From Ideonella dechloratans (lineage in GTDB: Bacteria > Pseudomonadota > Gammaproteobacteria > Burkholderiales > Burkholderiaceae_C), in contig NZ_CP088081.1 in assembly GCF_021049305.1 (NCBI RefSeq), positions 2,418,001 through 2,482,000 on the forward strand: DNA of 64,000 nucleotides, given 5' to 3'. The notes under the pieces are model-generated. The model did no database searches. It was not told where the DNA came from and worked only from the letters and a program-made list of their open reading frames with translations. Shown here in pieces: positions 55,505 to 63,981 of this stretch. The stretch's first letter is position 1, and each line of letters begins with the position of its first letter. The translations under genes were made by a program, and so were the position numbers.

Positions 55505-56587
55505 TCAGAGCTTCTGGGCCTGCATGAAATCGTCGAAGCTGGCCTCGGCGAAGCGGAACCACAGGTTCTCGTCGCGACGGAAGGTGGCGAAGTCCTCGTA
55601 GACCTTCTTCCAGCGCGGATTCTTGGCGCTCAGCTCGCTGTACAGGGCCATCGATTCCTTGAAGGCCAGTTCCATCACGTCCTTCGGGAAGCGCGCCAGC
55701 TTGGTGCCCGAGCCCACCAGCTGCTTGAGCGCCCCCGGGTTGCGGGCGTCGTACTTGGCCTGCATGTCGATGTGCGCCACCGCGGCGGCGGCCTCCACCA
55801 TCGCCTTGTACTCGGCCGACAGGGCCGCGTAGGCCTTCTGGTTGATGAAGAGGTCGATCTGGGGACCACCCTCCCACCAACCCGGGTAGTAGTAGTGCGG
55901 CGCGACCTTGTTGAAGCCCAGCTTCAGGTCGTCGTAGGGGCCGATCCACTCGGCCGCATCGATGGTGCCCTTCTCCAGCGCCTGGTAGATCTCGCCGCCC
56001 GGGATGTTCTGCGGCACCCCGCCCATGCGCTCGATCACCTTGCCCGCAAAGCCGCCCACGCGGAACTTCAGGCCCTTGATGTCGGCCACCGACTTGATCT
56101 CCTTGCGGTACCAGCCGGCCATCTGGGCGCCGGTGTTGCCGCAGGGGAAGTTGATCATGTTGTAGCCGGCGTAGAACTCGCGCATGAGCTTCAGGCCGTT
56201 GCCTTCGAACATCCAGGCCGTCATCTGGCGCGAGTTCATGCCGAAGGGAATGGCCGCGCCCAGGGCGAAGGTCTCGTCCTTGCCGAAGAAGTAGTAGGGC
56301 ACGGTGTGGCAGGCCTCGACGGTGCCGTTCTGCACACCGTCCACCACGCCGAAGGCCGGCATCAGCTCGCCGGCCGCATGCACCGTGACCTGGAACTTGC
56401 CCCCCGAGAGCTCGCCCACCTTCTTGGCGAAGACCTCCGCAGCGCCGAAGATGGTGTCCAGCGACTTCGGGAAGCTGGATGCGATGCGCCAACGCACGGC
56501 GGCTTGGGCATGAACGATGGCCGGTGCTGCACCGGCCGCCAGCACGCCAGCCAGGCCCGCGCTTCTCACAAACGAACGACGTTCCAT
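55505..56587 (-). CDS. TRAP transporter substrate-binding protein (copy 1)
   Basis: Periplasmic receptor of the DctP/TAXI superfamily, 360 residues from MERRSFVRSAGLAGVLAAGA; GGAGA 7 nt upstream. The twin-Arg signal (ERRSFVRSAG) ends before QAAVRWRIAS, so Tat export is likely. DctP motifs: FPKSLDTIFGAAEVFAKKV, GLKFRVGGFAGKVIERMGG and VPQNIPGGEIYQALEKGTID, then AEWIGPYDDLKLGF. The helix with EGGPQIDLFINQ lines the ligand pocket. Differs from copy 2 by only 18 residues. Monocistronic. Confidence 0.95.
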   Translation of the reverse strand: MERRSFVRSAGLAGVLAAGAAPAIVHAQAAVRWRIASSFPKSLDTIFGAAEVFAKKVGELSGGKFQVTVHAAGELMPAFGVVDGVQNGTVEACHTVPYYFFGKDETFALGAAIPFGMNSRQMTAWMFEGNGLKLMREFYAGYNMINFPCGNTGAQMAGWYRKEIKSVADIKGLKFRVGGFAGKVIERMGGVPQNIPGGEIYQALEKGTIDAAEWIGPYDDLKLGFNKVAPHYYYPGWWEGGPQIDLFINQKAYAALSAEYKAMVEAAAAVAHIDMQAKYDARNPGALKQLVGSGTKLARFPKDVMELAFKESMALYSELSAKNPRWKKVYEDFATFRRDENLWFRFAEASFDDFMQAQKL

Positions 56588-56708
56588 CAGCAAGTCTCCT
56601 GTTGAGTGTTGCATGTTGCAGCACCATTCTCAGGGACACCTGACCCATGCGGCAGCCGGGGTATTCCCTTCACCCCCCCCTCATCCGGGGGACACACGCA
56701 AGAGGCAT

Positions 56709-56733
56709 GAAAAAGGCGCCCAGAGGGCGCCTT
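56709..56733 (-). terminator. Intrinsic terminator of the second TRAP binding protein
   Basis: On the minus strand, stem AAGGCGCCC/GGGCGCCTT with a 3-nt loop and T-run, about 24 bp past the stop. It separates the two receptor genes into independent transcripts. Confidence 0.9.
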
Positions 56734-56756
56734 GGACAGGAACACGGTTGTGTCGC

Positions 56757-57839
56757 TCAGAGCTTCTGGGCCTGCATGAAGTCATCGAAGCTGGCTTCGG
56801 CGAAGCGGAACCACAGGTTCTGATCGCGACGGAAGGTGGCCAGGTCCTCGTAGACCTTCTTCCAGCGCGGGTTCTTGGCGCTCAGTTCGCTGTACAGGGC
56901 CATCGATTCCTTGAAGGCCAGCTCCATCACGTCCTTCGGGAAGCGTGCCAGCTTGGTGCCAGAACCCACCAGCTGCTTGAGCGCCCCCGGGTTGCGGGCG
57001 TCGTACTTGGCCTGCATGTCGATGTGCGCCACCGCAGCCGCGGCTTCGACGATGGCCTTGTACTCGGGCGACAGGGCCGCATAGGCCTTCTGATTGATGT
57101 ACAGGTCGATCTCCAGACCACCTTCCCACCAGCCAGGGTAGTAGTAGTGCGGCGCGACCTTGTTGAAGCCCAGCTTCAGGTCATCGTAGGGGCCGATCCA
57201 CTCTGCCGCGTCGATGGTGCCCTTCTCCAGCGCCTGGTAGATCTCGCCGCCCGGGATGTTCTGCGGCACCCCGCCCATGCGCTCGATCACCTTGCCCGCA
57301 AAGCCGCCCACGCGGAACTTCAGGCCCTTGATGTCGGCGGCGGACTTGACCTCCTTGCGGTACCAGCCAGCCATCTGGGCGCCAGTGTTTCCGCAGGGGA
57401 AGTTCATGATGTTGTAGCCGGCGTAGAACTCGCGCATGAGCTTCAGGCCGTTGCCCTCGAACATCCAGGCGCTCATCTGGCGCGAGTTCAGACCGAAGGG
57501 AATGGCACCGCCCAAGGCGAAGGTCTCGTCCTTGCCGAAGAAGTAGTAGGGAGCGGTGTGGCAGGCCTCGACGGTGCCGTTCTGCACGCCGTCCACCACG
57601 CCGAAGGCGGGCATCAGTTCGCCGGCCGCATGCACCGACACCTGGAACTTGCCGCCCGACAGCTCGCCGACCTTCTTGGCGAACACCTCGGCCGCACCGT
57701 AGATGGTGTCCAGCGACTTCGGGAAGCTGGACGCGATGCGCCAGCGCACCGCCGACTGGGCATGGACAATGGCAGGCGCCGCACCCGCGGCCAACACGCC
57801 GGCCAGGCCAGCACTTCTCACAAACGAACGACGTTCCAT
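56757..57839 (-). CDS. TRAP transporter substrate-binding protein (copy 2)
   Basis: 360 residues, aligned without gaps to copy 1 (18 differences, about 95% identity). The signal peptide is identical in the first 28 residues. Changes include Phe to Tyr in DTIYGA, Val to Ala in CHTAPYYFF, Pro-Gln to Leu-Glu and Phe to Tyr in EGGLEIDLYINQ, and Glu to Gln in RRDQNLWF. Several are in or near the ligand cleft. Own terminator and upstream region, so expression may differ from copy 1. Both are probably served by the DctQM permease upstream, which is otherwise without a receptor here. Confidence 0.95.
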   Translation of the reverse strand: MERRSFVRSAGLAGVLAAGAAPAIVHAQSAVRWRIASSFPKSLDTIYGAAEVFAKKVGELSGGKFQVSVHAAGELMPAFGVVDGVQNGTVEACHTAPYYFFGKDETFALGGAIPFGLNSRQMSAWMFEGNGLKLMREFYAGYNIMNFPCGNTGAQMAGWYRKEVKSAADIKGLKFRVGGFAGKVIERMGGVPQNIPGGEIYQALEKGTIDAAEWIGPYDDLKLGFNKVAPHYYYPGWWEGGLEIDLYINQKAYAALSPEYKAIVEAAAAVAHIDMQAKYDARNPGALKQLVGSGTKLARFPKDVMELAFKESMALYSELSAKNPRWKKVYEDLATFRRDQNLWFRFAEASFDDFMQAQKL

Positions 57840-57966
57840 CAGCATGTCTCCTGCAGGGTACTGCGCAAAGCAAAGTACCCATTTTTAGGGACAGCTTCCG
57901 CAAACGGAAGACGGGCTATTCCCAGCGCGAGAACAACCCTAACGTCAGCCTGTCGTCAGACTGGTC

Positions 57967-59337
57967 TCAACCACCCGCCACCTTCATGCGGTCGATCAGC
58001 ACCGAGCCCACGGTCTTGGCGCCCAGGGTGTAGGCGTCCGCCCCCACGGCGACCACCCCGCACAGCATCTCGCGCAGGTGGCCCGCGATGGTGATCTCGT
58101 GCACCGGGTAGGCGATGCGGCCGTCCTCGACCCAATAGCCTGCGGCCCCGCGGGAGTAGTCGCCGGTCACGTAGTTCACGCCCTGGCCCATCAGCTCGGT
58201 GACGAACAGGCCGCGGTGCAGCTTGCGCAGCATCTCTTCGAGGTGGTCTCCGGGTCGGGTCAGGCGGCTGACCAGGCGCAGGTTCTGCGAGCCGCCAGCA
58301 TGGCCGGTCGTGCGCATGCCCAGCTTGCGGGCGGAGTAGCTCGACAGGAAGTAGCCCTGCACCACACCGGCCTCGACCACGCGGCGGGCACGGGTGCGCA
58401 CGCCCTCGTCATCGAAGGGCGCGCTGCCCTTGCCGCCGACGATGTGGGGATCTTCCAGCACGTCGATGTGGTCGGCCCAGACGGGCTGGCCCAGGCTGTC
58501 CTGCAGAAAGCTGGCCTTGCGGTACAGCGCGCCACCGCTGGTGCCCTGCACATAGGCGCCCAGCAGGCCGGCCGCCACGGTGGACTCGAACAGCACCGGC
58601 ACCTCGCAGGTGCCGATCTTGCGGGACTTCAGGCGGGAGAGCGCCCGCTCGGCGGCGTAGCGGCCCACGGCCTCGGGCGAGGCCAGGTCCAGCGCATTGC
58701 GCATCGAGCTGTACCAGAAGTCGCGCTGCATGTCGCGACCCTTGCCGGCGATGGGCGAGACCGACAGCGAGTGGCGCGAACTGGCGTAGCCGCCGCGGAA
58801 CCCCCGACTGTTGCCCGCCCAGAAATGCGACTGCTGGGCCGAGACCGAACCGCCTTCGGAATTGGTGATGCGCTTGTCCACGGCCAGCGCGGCGGCCTCG
58901 GCACGCCGGGCCAGTTCGGCGGCCTCCTCGGCCGTCACCTCCCAGGGGTGGAACAGGTCCAGGGGCAAGGCGGCTTCCTCGGCCGTGGCCAGGTCCGCCT
59001 CGTCGGGCAGGCCGGCGGCCGGGTCCTCAGCGGTGAAACGGGCAATGTCGTAGGCCGCCCGCACCGTCTGCTCCAGCGCCTGCTGGGAAAAGTCGGACGT
59101 GCTGGCATTGCCGCGGCGCTGGCCCAGGTAGACCGACACGCCCACCGACTTGTCACGGTTGCGCTCGACGTTCTCCACCTCGCCCTTGCGCACCGAGACG
59201 CTCAGACCACTGCCCTCGGACACTTCGACGCCGGCGTCCGAAGCCCCCAGCGCCTTGGCCATGGACAGCACGTCCTCGACGATCTGCTGGAACTGGTCAC
59301 GGGAAAAGCCGAAGCCCTGGGTGGCGGAGGAGGTCAT
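57967..59337 (-). CDS. pmbA: Metalloprotease PmbA/TldE
   Basis: Partner of TldD in a zinc metalloprotease that matures modified peptides (microcin B17-type) and degrades CcdA. 456 residues from MTSSATQGFGFSRDQFQQIV. The TldE half lacks the His-Glu zinc motif, which TldD supplies. Marks: SVRKGEVENVERNRDKSVG, ARRVVEAGVVQGYFLSSYSA, and RGAAGYWVEDGRIAYPVHEITIAG. Divergent from yjgA, as in many proteobacteria. Confidence 0.95.
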   Translation of the reverse strand: MTSSATQGFGFSRDQFQQIVEDVLSMAKALGASDAGVEVSEGSGLSVSVRKGEVENVERNRDKSVGVSVYLGQRRGNASTSDFSQQALEQTVRAAYDIARFTAEDPAAGLPDEADLATAEEAALPLDLFHPWEVTAEEAAELARRAEAAALAVDKRITNSEGGSVSAQQSHFWAGNSRGFRGGYASSRHSLSVSPIAGKGRDMQRDFWYSSMRNALDLASPEAVGRYAAERALSRLKSRKIGTCEVPVLFESTVAAGLLGAYVQGTSGGALYRKASFLQDSLGQPVWADHIDVLEDPHIVGGKGSAPFDDEGVRTRARRVVEAGVVQGYFLSSYSARKLGMRTTGHAGGSQNLRLVSRLTRPGDHLEEMLRKLHRGLFVTELMGQGVNYVTGDYSRGAAGYWVEDGRIAYPVHEITIAGHLREMLCGVVAVGADAYTLGAKTVGSVLIDRMKVAGG

Positions 59338-59423
59338 GGACAGATGGAATGGGGAACGATTGGGGGAACAGATGCGGGACAATCATAGCGACCCACCGAT
59401 CTCCGCCGATTCCACTCCCCCAC

Positions 59424-60035
59424 ATGCGCGCTGCTCCGTCCCGTTCCGCCCCCGCCGACTCTGCCGATGACTTCGACACCGATGGCCGGCCCAGCAAGTC
59501 CGCGCTCAAGCGCCAGATGCACGAGCTGCAGGCCCTGGGTCTGGCCCTGGCCGAGCTGCCAGTCTCGCGCAGCAGCAAGCTGGACTTGCCCGAACAGCTG
59601 CGCGACGCGCTGAAGGAATACCACCGCACCCGCTCCCACGAAGGCCGGCGGCGGCAACTGCAGTTCATCGGCAAGCTGATGCGTCAGATCGACCCCGAGC
59701 CGGTGCGCGAGGCCGTGGCGGCCTTCAAGCTCGGCAGCGCCGCCGAGACCCTGGCCCTGCACGAGGTCGAGCGCTGGCGCGAGGAACTGATGGCCAGCGA
59801 CGACGCGGTCACCCGCTGGATGGCCGACCATCCCGAGACCGACGCCCAGCAGCTGCGCAATCTGCTGCGTTCGGCCCGCAAGGATGCCGGCAAGGCCGCG
59901 CCCACCGATGGCCAGGGCCAGCGCCACGGCCGTGCCTACCGTGATCTCTTCCAGCTGATCAAGTCGGCGCTGACCGCCCCGGGCACGGCCCCGGCCGCCG
60001 ATGAAGACGCGGATGACGAGGCCGACGATGAATGA
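59424..60035 (+). CDS. yjgA: Ribosome biogenesis factor DarP (YjgA)
   Basis: 203 residues from MRAAPSRSAP; a longer frame upstream is rejected because it overlaps the pmbA promoter area. Family core: SKSALKRQMHELQALGLALA, LPEQLRDALKEYHRTRSHEG, RRRQLQFIGKLMRQID and RNLLRSARKDAGKAAP. Assists late 50S assembly. Acidic C-terminal tail. Overlaps mog by 8 bp. Confidence 0.94.
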   Translation: MRAAPSRSAPADSADDFDTDGRPSKSALKRQMHELQALGLALAELPVSRSSKLDLPEQLRDALKEYHRTRSHEGRRRQLQFIGKLMRQIDPEPVREAVAAFKLGSAAETLALHEVERWREELMASDDAVTRWMADHPETDAQQLRNLLRSARKDAGKAAPTDGQGQRHGRAYRDLFQLIKSALTAPGTAPAADEDADDEADDE

Positions 60036-60633
60036 GGCGGTGAGCAGCTCCTTCGAGCCCGTGCGCATCGGCGTGGTCTCGGTCAGCGACCGGGCTTCCA
60101 GCGGCGTCTATGAGGACAAGGGCATCCCGGCCCTGCAGGACTGGCTGGGCCGGGCCCTGCGCAACCCGATCACCTGGGAAACGCGGCTGATCCCCGATGA
60201 GCAGGACACCATCAGCGCTGCACTGCGCGAGCTGGTCGACACGGCCGGCTGCCATCTGGTGCTCACCACCGGCGGCACCGGCCCGGCCCCGCGCGACGTG
60301 ACCCCCGAAGCCACGCTGGCCGTGGCCGACAAGCTCATGCCCGGCTTCGGAGAGCAGATGCGCGCCATCAGCCTGAACTTCGTGCCCACGGCCATCCTGT
60401 CGCGCCAGGTGGCGGTGATCCGGGGTCAGGCCCTGATCATCAACCTGCCGGGACAGCCCAAGTCCATCGCCGAGACGCTGCAGGGCCTGCCCCAGGCCAG
60501 CCCGCCGGTGCACGGCATCTTCGCCGCCGTGCCCTACTGCATCGACCTGATCGGTGGCCCCTACCTGGAAACCGACCCGGCCCTCTGCCAGGCCTTCCGG
60601 CCCAAGTCGGCTCAACGTCCGCCCCGAGCTTGA
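60028..60633 (+). CDS. mog: Molybdopterin adenylyltransferase
   Basis: Adenylates molybdopterin before molybdenum insertion. 201 residues from MNEAVSSSFEP; starts 8 bp inside the end of yjgA. MoaB/Mog signature: VVSVSDRASSGVYEDKGIPAL, LTTGGTGPAPRDVTPEATLAV (substrate-binding GGTG and Asp), then IINLPGQPKSIAETL. No other molybdenum cofactor gene is adjacent. Confidence 0.95.
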   Translation: MNEAVSSSFEPVRIGVVSVSDRASSGVYEDKGIPALQDWLGRALRNPITWETRLIPDEQDTISAALRELVDTAGCHLVLTTGGTGPAPRDVTPEATLAVADKLMPGFGEQMRAISLNFVPTAILSRQVAVIRGQALIINLPGQPKSIAETLQGLPQASPPVHGIFAAVPYCIDLIGGPYLETDPALCQAFRPKSAQRPPRA

Positions 60634-60638
60634 ACCCC

Positions 60639-62291
60639 ATGCGCCTGCTGGCCCTTCGCCATTTGCCGGGCCTGATGGCCCTGGGCTTGACCGCCCTCTC
60701 AGGCCTGCCCAGCCACGCTGGTCCCGCCCCCGAGCCGGTGCTGCACTACACGGTGCAGCCACGCGACACCCTCTGGGACCTCAGCGCCCGCTGGTTCCGC
60801 AGCCCCGCCAGCTGGCCGGAGGTGGCCCGCCTGAACCACCTGCCCCAACCGGACCGCCTGAGCCCAGGACAGACGCTCAAGCTGCCGCTGCACTTGATCA
60901 AGCCCGAGAACGTGCCGGCCACGCTGAGCCAGGTGGAAGGCCAGGTGCTGCTGGACGGACAGGCGGCCCAGGCCGGCACCCCCATCCAGCCCGGGCAGCA
61001 GCTGCAGGCGGGCCCCGACAGCTCGGCCGTGATCCAGCTGGGCGATGGCTCGCGCGCCAGCTTGCCGCCGCAAAGCGAAGTGACCCTGGCACAGCACCAG
61101 CGCTACACGCTGAAGGCCGCGCAACCGGTGCAGGACGAAGGCCTCTACGCCGCGACCTTGCGTCTGCTGCGCGGCACCCTGGAAGTGCTGGCCACCCAGG
61201 CCCAGCGGGCCAAACCGCTGGAGGTGACCACCCCCACCGCGGTGATCGGCGTGCGGGGCACCCGCTACCGCGTGCATGCCGATGCCCAACAGCCGCGCAC
61301 CCAGACCGAGGTGCTGGAGGGACGGGTCTGGGCGCGCAACCAGGCCCAACCGCCAGCCAGTGCCATCCTCGATGCCGGCCAGGGCGCCGTGCTGCGCAAC
61401 GACCAGACGGTCACCCCGCAGCCGCTGGCCGCCGCCCCCGATCTCTCCGGCCTGCCCGCGCGTTTCGAACGTCCCCTGCTGCGCTTCAACCTGCCCGGCC
61501 AAACTGGGGAGGTCCGGGTGCAGATCGCCGCGGACGAGGGCTTTCTGCGCATCGTGCGGGACCTGACCCTGCCCGCAGGCGAGGAAGCCAAGGTCGCCGG
61601 CCTGGCCGATGGCCGCTGGTACCTGCGCGCACGCCAGGTAGCGGCCGACGGACTGGAAGGCCTGGACGCCGCGCGCCCCTTCGTGCTCAAGGCCCGTCCG
61701 GAGCCGCCGCCCAGCATCGCCCCGCGGCCCCAGGCCCGGCAGAGCGTGGGCACGGTGGACTTCTCATGGACCAGCAACACCGAAGCCGCCCGCTATCACC
61801 TGCAGGTGGCCCGCGACGCGGCGTTCCAGGACATCGTGGTGCAGCAGGACGACCTGCGCGACACCCGCAGCACCGTGACCCTGGACACCGCCGGGACCTA
61901 CCACTGGCGCCTGGCCAGCGAGCGGGCCGATGGCGACCGCGGCCCCTGGGGCGACGGTCAGCGCTTCGAGCTGCGCCCCCTGCCCGAGCCGCCCCAGGTG
62001 CACACCGGCGAGGACGGCCAGATCCAGCTCACTTGGAGCGCCCGCCCCGACGAAAAGCAGCAGGTGGAGCTGGCGCGCGACCCGGGCTTCAGCTCGGTGG
62101 TGACCAGTGCCGAACTCGCGGGTGGCCAGTGGACGTTGCCCAGCCTGCCGGTGCCCGGCACCTACTACTTCCGCTACCGCTATGTGGACGACCAGGGCTT
62201 CGTCTCGCCCTGGACGGCGCCGCTGGGCATCGACGTGCCGGTGGACTGGCACATGCTGCTGCTGGGCGCGCCGCTGCTGTTCGCGCTCTGA
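60639..62291 (+). CDS. LysM-FecR domain secreted protein
   Basis: 550 residues from an ATG 5 bp past the mog stop. Signal peptide to about residue 30 (GLPSHAG). A LysM domain follows (VLHYTVQPRDTLWDLSARWF through LSPGQTLKLP, about 37-85). Next is a FecR domain (about 100-230; LQAGPDSSAVIQLGDGSRA, LEVTTPTAVIGVRGTRYRVH, AGQGAVLR), then two fibronectin-type-III-like repeats (YLRARQVAADGLEG and YHWRLASERADGDRG). No TonB-type receptor or FecI sigma gene is adjacent. Genes of this type usually sit by CHASE2 cyclases or kinases; that partner is absent here. Function unknown, likely periplasmic and cell-wall-binding. Confidence 0.87.
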   Translation: MRLLALRHLPGLMALGLTALSGLPSHAGPAPEPVLHYTVQPRDTLWDLSARWFRSPASWPEVARLNHLPQPDRLSPGQTLKLPLHLIKPENVPATLSQVEGQVLLDGQAAQAGTPIQPGQQLQAGPDSSAVIQLGDGSRASLPPQSEVTLAQHQRYTLKAAQPVQDEGLYAATLRLLRGTLEVLATQAQRAKPLEVTTPTAVIGVRGTRYRVHADAQQPRTQTEVLEGRVWARNQAQPPASAILDAGQGAVLRNDQTVTPQPLAAAPDLSGLPARFERPLLRFNLPGQTGEVRVQIAADEGFLRIVRDLTLPAGEEAKVAGLADGRWYLRARQVAADGLEGLDAARPFVLKARPEPPPSIAPRPQARQSVGTVDFSWTSNTEAARYHLQVARDAAFQDIVVQQDDLRDTRSTVTLDTAGTYHWRLASERADGDRGPWGDGQRFELRPLPEPPQVHTGEDGQIQLTWSARPDEKQQVELARDPGFSSVVTSAELAGGQWTLPSLPVPGTYYFRYRYVDDQGFVSPWTAPLGIDVPVDWHMLLLGAPLLFAL

Positions 62292-62295
62292 TGCT

Positions 62296-62319
62296 TCAGC
62301 CGCCCCCGGGGGCGGCTGA
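62296..62319. repeat. Perfect 24-bp palindrome between the FecR gene and cysE
   Basis: Two 12-bp arms, TCAGCCGCCCCC and GGGGGCGGCTGA, with no spacer. It occupies nearly all of the 31-bp gap between two convergent stops. There is no T-run, so it may act as a strong RNA hairpin on both transcripts or as a Rho-assisted stop. Confidence 0.8.
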
Positions 62320-62322
62320 GCT

Positions 62323-63102
62323 TCATTTGACCAAACGGTTCAGGCGCTCGGCGTCGAACTGCTCGGTGGTGCGGGCTTCCTGCGGCACGCAGGTGTCGGC
62401 CGGCAACTCGCGGGCCTGCATCGAGAGCTTCTCGATCGCCTGCCACAGCAGGGCGATCTGGTGCTCGTGCGAGGAGGCGTTGTCGATCAAGCCCTTCATG
62501 GCCTGGGCCACCGGATCGTCGCCACTGGTCAGACCATAGGCCGAGAAGCCCATGCGCGCGGCGGCGGCCTCGCGCTTGGCATCGGCCTCGGCCTGGATGA
62601 TGCGGGCCGGGTTGCCCACCGCCGTCGCCCCGGCGGGCACCGGCTTGGTCACCACGGCCCCCGAGCCCACGCGGGCACCGGCGCCCACCGTGAAGCCGCC
62701 CAGCACCGCCGCGTTCGCGCCAACGATCACGCCGGCCTCCAGCGTCGGGTGGCGCTTGGCGCCCTTGACCAGCGAGGTGCCGCCCAGGGTGACGCCCTGG
62801 TAGATCGTGCAGTCGTCGCCGATCTCGGCCATCTCGCCGATGACGACGCCCATGCCATGGTCGATGAAGACGCGGCGACCGATGGTGGCCCCCGGGTGGA
62901 TCTCGATGCCGGTGGCCCAGCGGGCGATGTGCGAGATGAAGCGGCCCAGCCACTTGAAGCCGCGCTGCCAGCACCAGTGGCCCAGGCGCTGCATCCACAG
63001 CGCGTGCAGGCCGGGGTAACAGGTCAGCACCTCCCAGCGGCTGCGCGCCGCAGGGTCGCGCTCCAGAATGCAGGCAATGTCTTCGCGCAGGCGGGAGAAC
63101 AT
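62323..63102 (-). CDS. cysE: Serine O-acetyltransferase
   Basis: First step of cysteine synthesis: serine plus acetyl-CoA to O-acetylserine. 259 residues from [20 protein letters not shown]. The left-handed beta-helix hexapeptide region includes [27 protein letters not shown], with catalytic His in the HPGA and DHGMG segments. [25 protein letters not shown] and [10 protein letters not shown] are typical. The C-terminal tail extends about 50 residues past the helix. Co-directional with trmJ, 78 bp apart. Confidence 0.96.
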   Translation of the reverse strand: MFSRLREDIACILERDPAARSRWEVLTCYPGLHALWMQRLGHWCWQRGFKWLGRFISHIARWATGIEIHPGATIGRRVFIDHGMGVVIGEMAEIGDDCTIYQGVTLGGTSLVKGAKRHPTLEAGVIVGANAAVLGGFTVGAGARVGSGAVVTKPVPAGATAVGNPARIIQAEADAKREAAAARMGFSAYGLTSGDDPVAQAMKGLIDNASSHEHQIALLWQAIEKLSMQARELPADTCVPQEARTTEQFDAERLNRLVK

Positions 63103-63180
63103 GGCGGCTCCGTGGGTGGTTGATTCGAAAAACGAGAAAGCAAAGTCAGTGTAGCCGGGCACCCCGGAACCCGACCGGGC

Positions 63181-63981
63181 TCAGGGCTCTTTGCCCTGTG
63201 CCGGGGAGAGCTTCTGCATGGCCCGGGCGATGCCGCGCAGGATGTGCACCTCCTCCTGGGTCAGCTGGGCGCGATTGGCCAGCTGGTTCAGGCGCGGCAG
63301 CAGCTTCTTGGGCGCGGCAGGGTCCAGAAAGCCGATGTCCACCAGGGCCGCCTGCCAGTGGGCCAGCAGGCCCTGGATGGCCGCGCCATCAGCCCACTGC
63401 ACCGGCGCCGTGCGCGGCGCCACGGTGAAGCCCCCCAGAGCCTGGCGCCAGTCGTAGGCCAGCACCTGCACCGCCTGGGCCAGATTCAGCGAGCCGTAGG
63501 ACGGATCGGTGGGAATGGACAGACAGGCGTGGCAGCGGTAGACGTCCTCGTTGCCCAGACCGAAGCGCTCGCTGCCGAACACGAAGGCCACCCGGTGGCC
63601 CTGCGGCGCCAGCTCGGCGAAATGGGCCCGTGGCGCGTGCGTGGGCGGGCCGAAGTCGCGCGGGGTCATGGCCGTGGCACAGGCCCAGGTGATGCCGTCC
63701 AGCGCCTCGGCCAGGGTGGGCACGATGCGGGCCTGCGCCAGCACGTCGGTCGCGCCACTGGCCATGGCCACGGTGTCCTCGTGCTGCAGCACGTCGGCAA
63801 AGCGCGGGGCCACCAGCACCAGGTCCGAGAAGCCCATCACCTTCATCGCGCGGGCCGCCGCCCCCACGTTGCCTGGATGGCTGGTGCGCACCAGCACGAA
63901 ACGGGTGCCATCCGCCGGCCGGCCGGCCGTTTCGTGATCTTGTGCCGCAGCACCGGAGGGGGAAGCCAGGGGATGGGACAT
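63181..63981 (-). CDS. trmJ: tRNA (cytidine/uridine-2'-O-)-methyltransferase TrmJ
   Basis: SpoU-family (SPOUT) enzyme methylating position 32 of tRNA. 266 residues from MSHPLASPSGAAAQDHE; a TTG two codons earlier is less likely. Motif 1 is VRTSHPGNVGAAARAMKVMG, motif 2 FVFGSERFGLGNEDVYRC and motif 3 IPTDPSYGSLNLAQAVQVLAYD. The C-terminal part (QLTQEEVHILRGIARAMQKL) is the TrmJ-specific dimer region. trmJ-cysE is a recurring Burkholderiales pair. The gene lies against the right window edge. Confidence 0.93.
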   Translation of the reverse strand: MSHPLASPSGAAAQDHETAGRPADGTRFVLVRTSHPGNVGAAARAMKVMGFSDLVLVAPRFADVLQHEDTVAMASGATDVLAQARIVPTLAEALDGITWACATAMTPRDFGPPTHAPRAHFAELAPQGHRVAFVFGSERFGLGNEDVYRCHACLSIPTDPSYGSLNLAQAVQVLAYDWRQALGGFTVAPRTAPVQWADGAAIQGLLAHWQAALVDIGFLDPAAPKKLLPRLNQLANRAQLTQEEVHILRGIARAMQKLSPAQGKEP

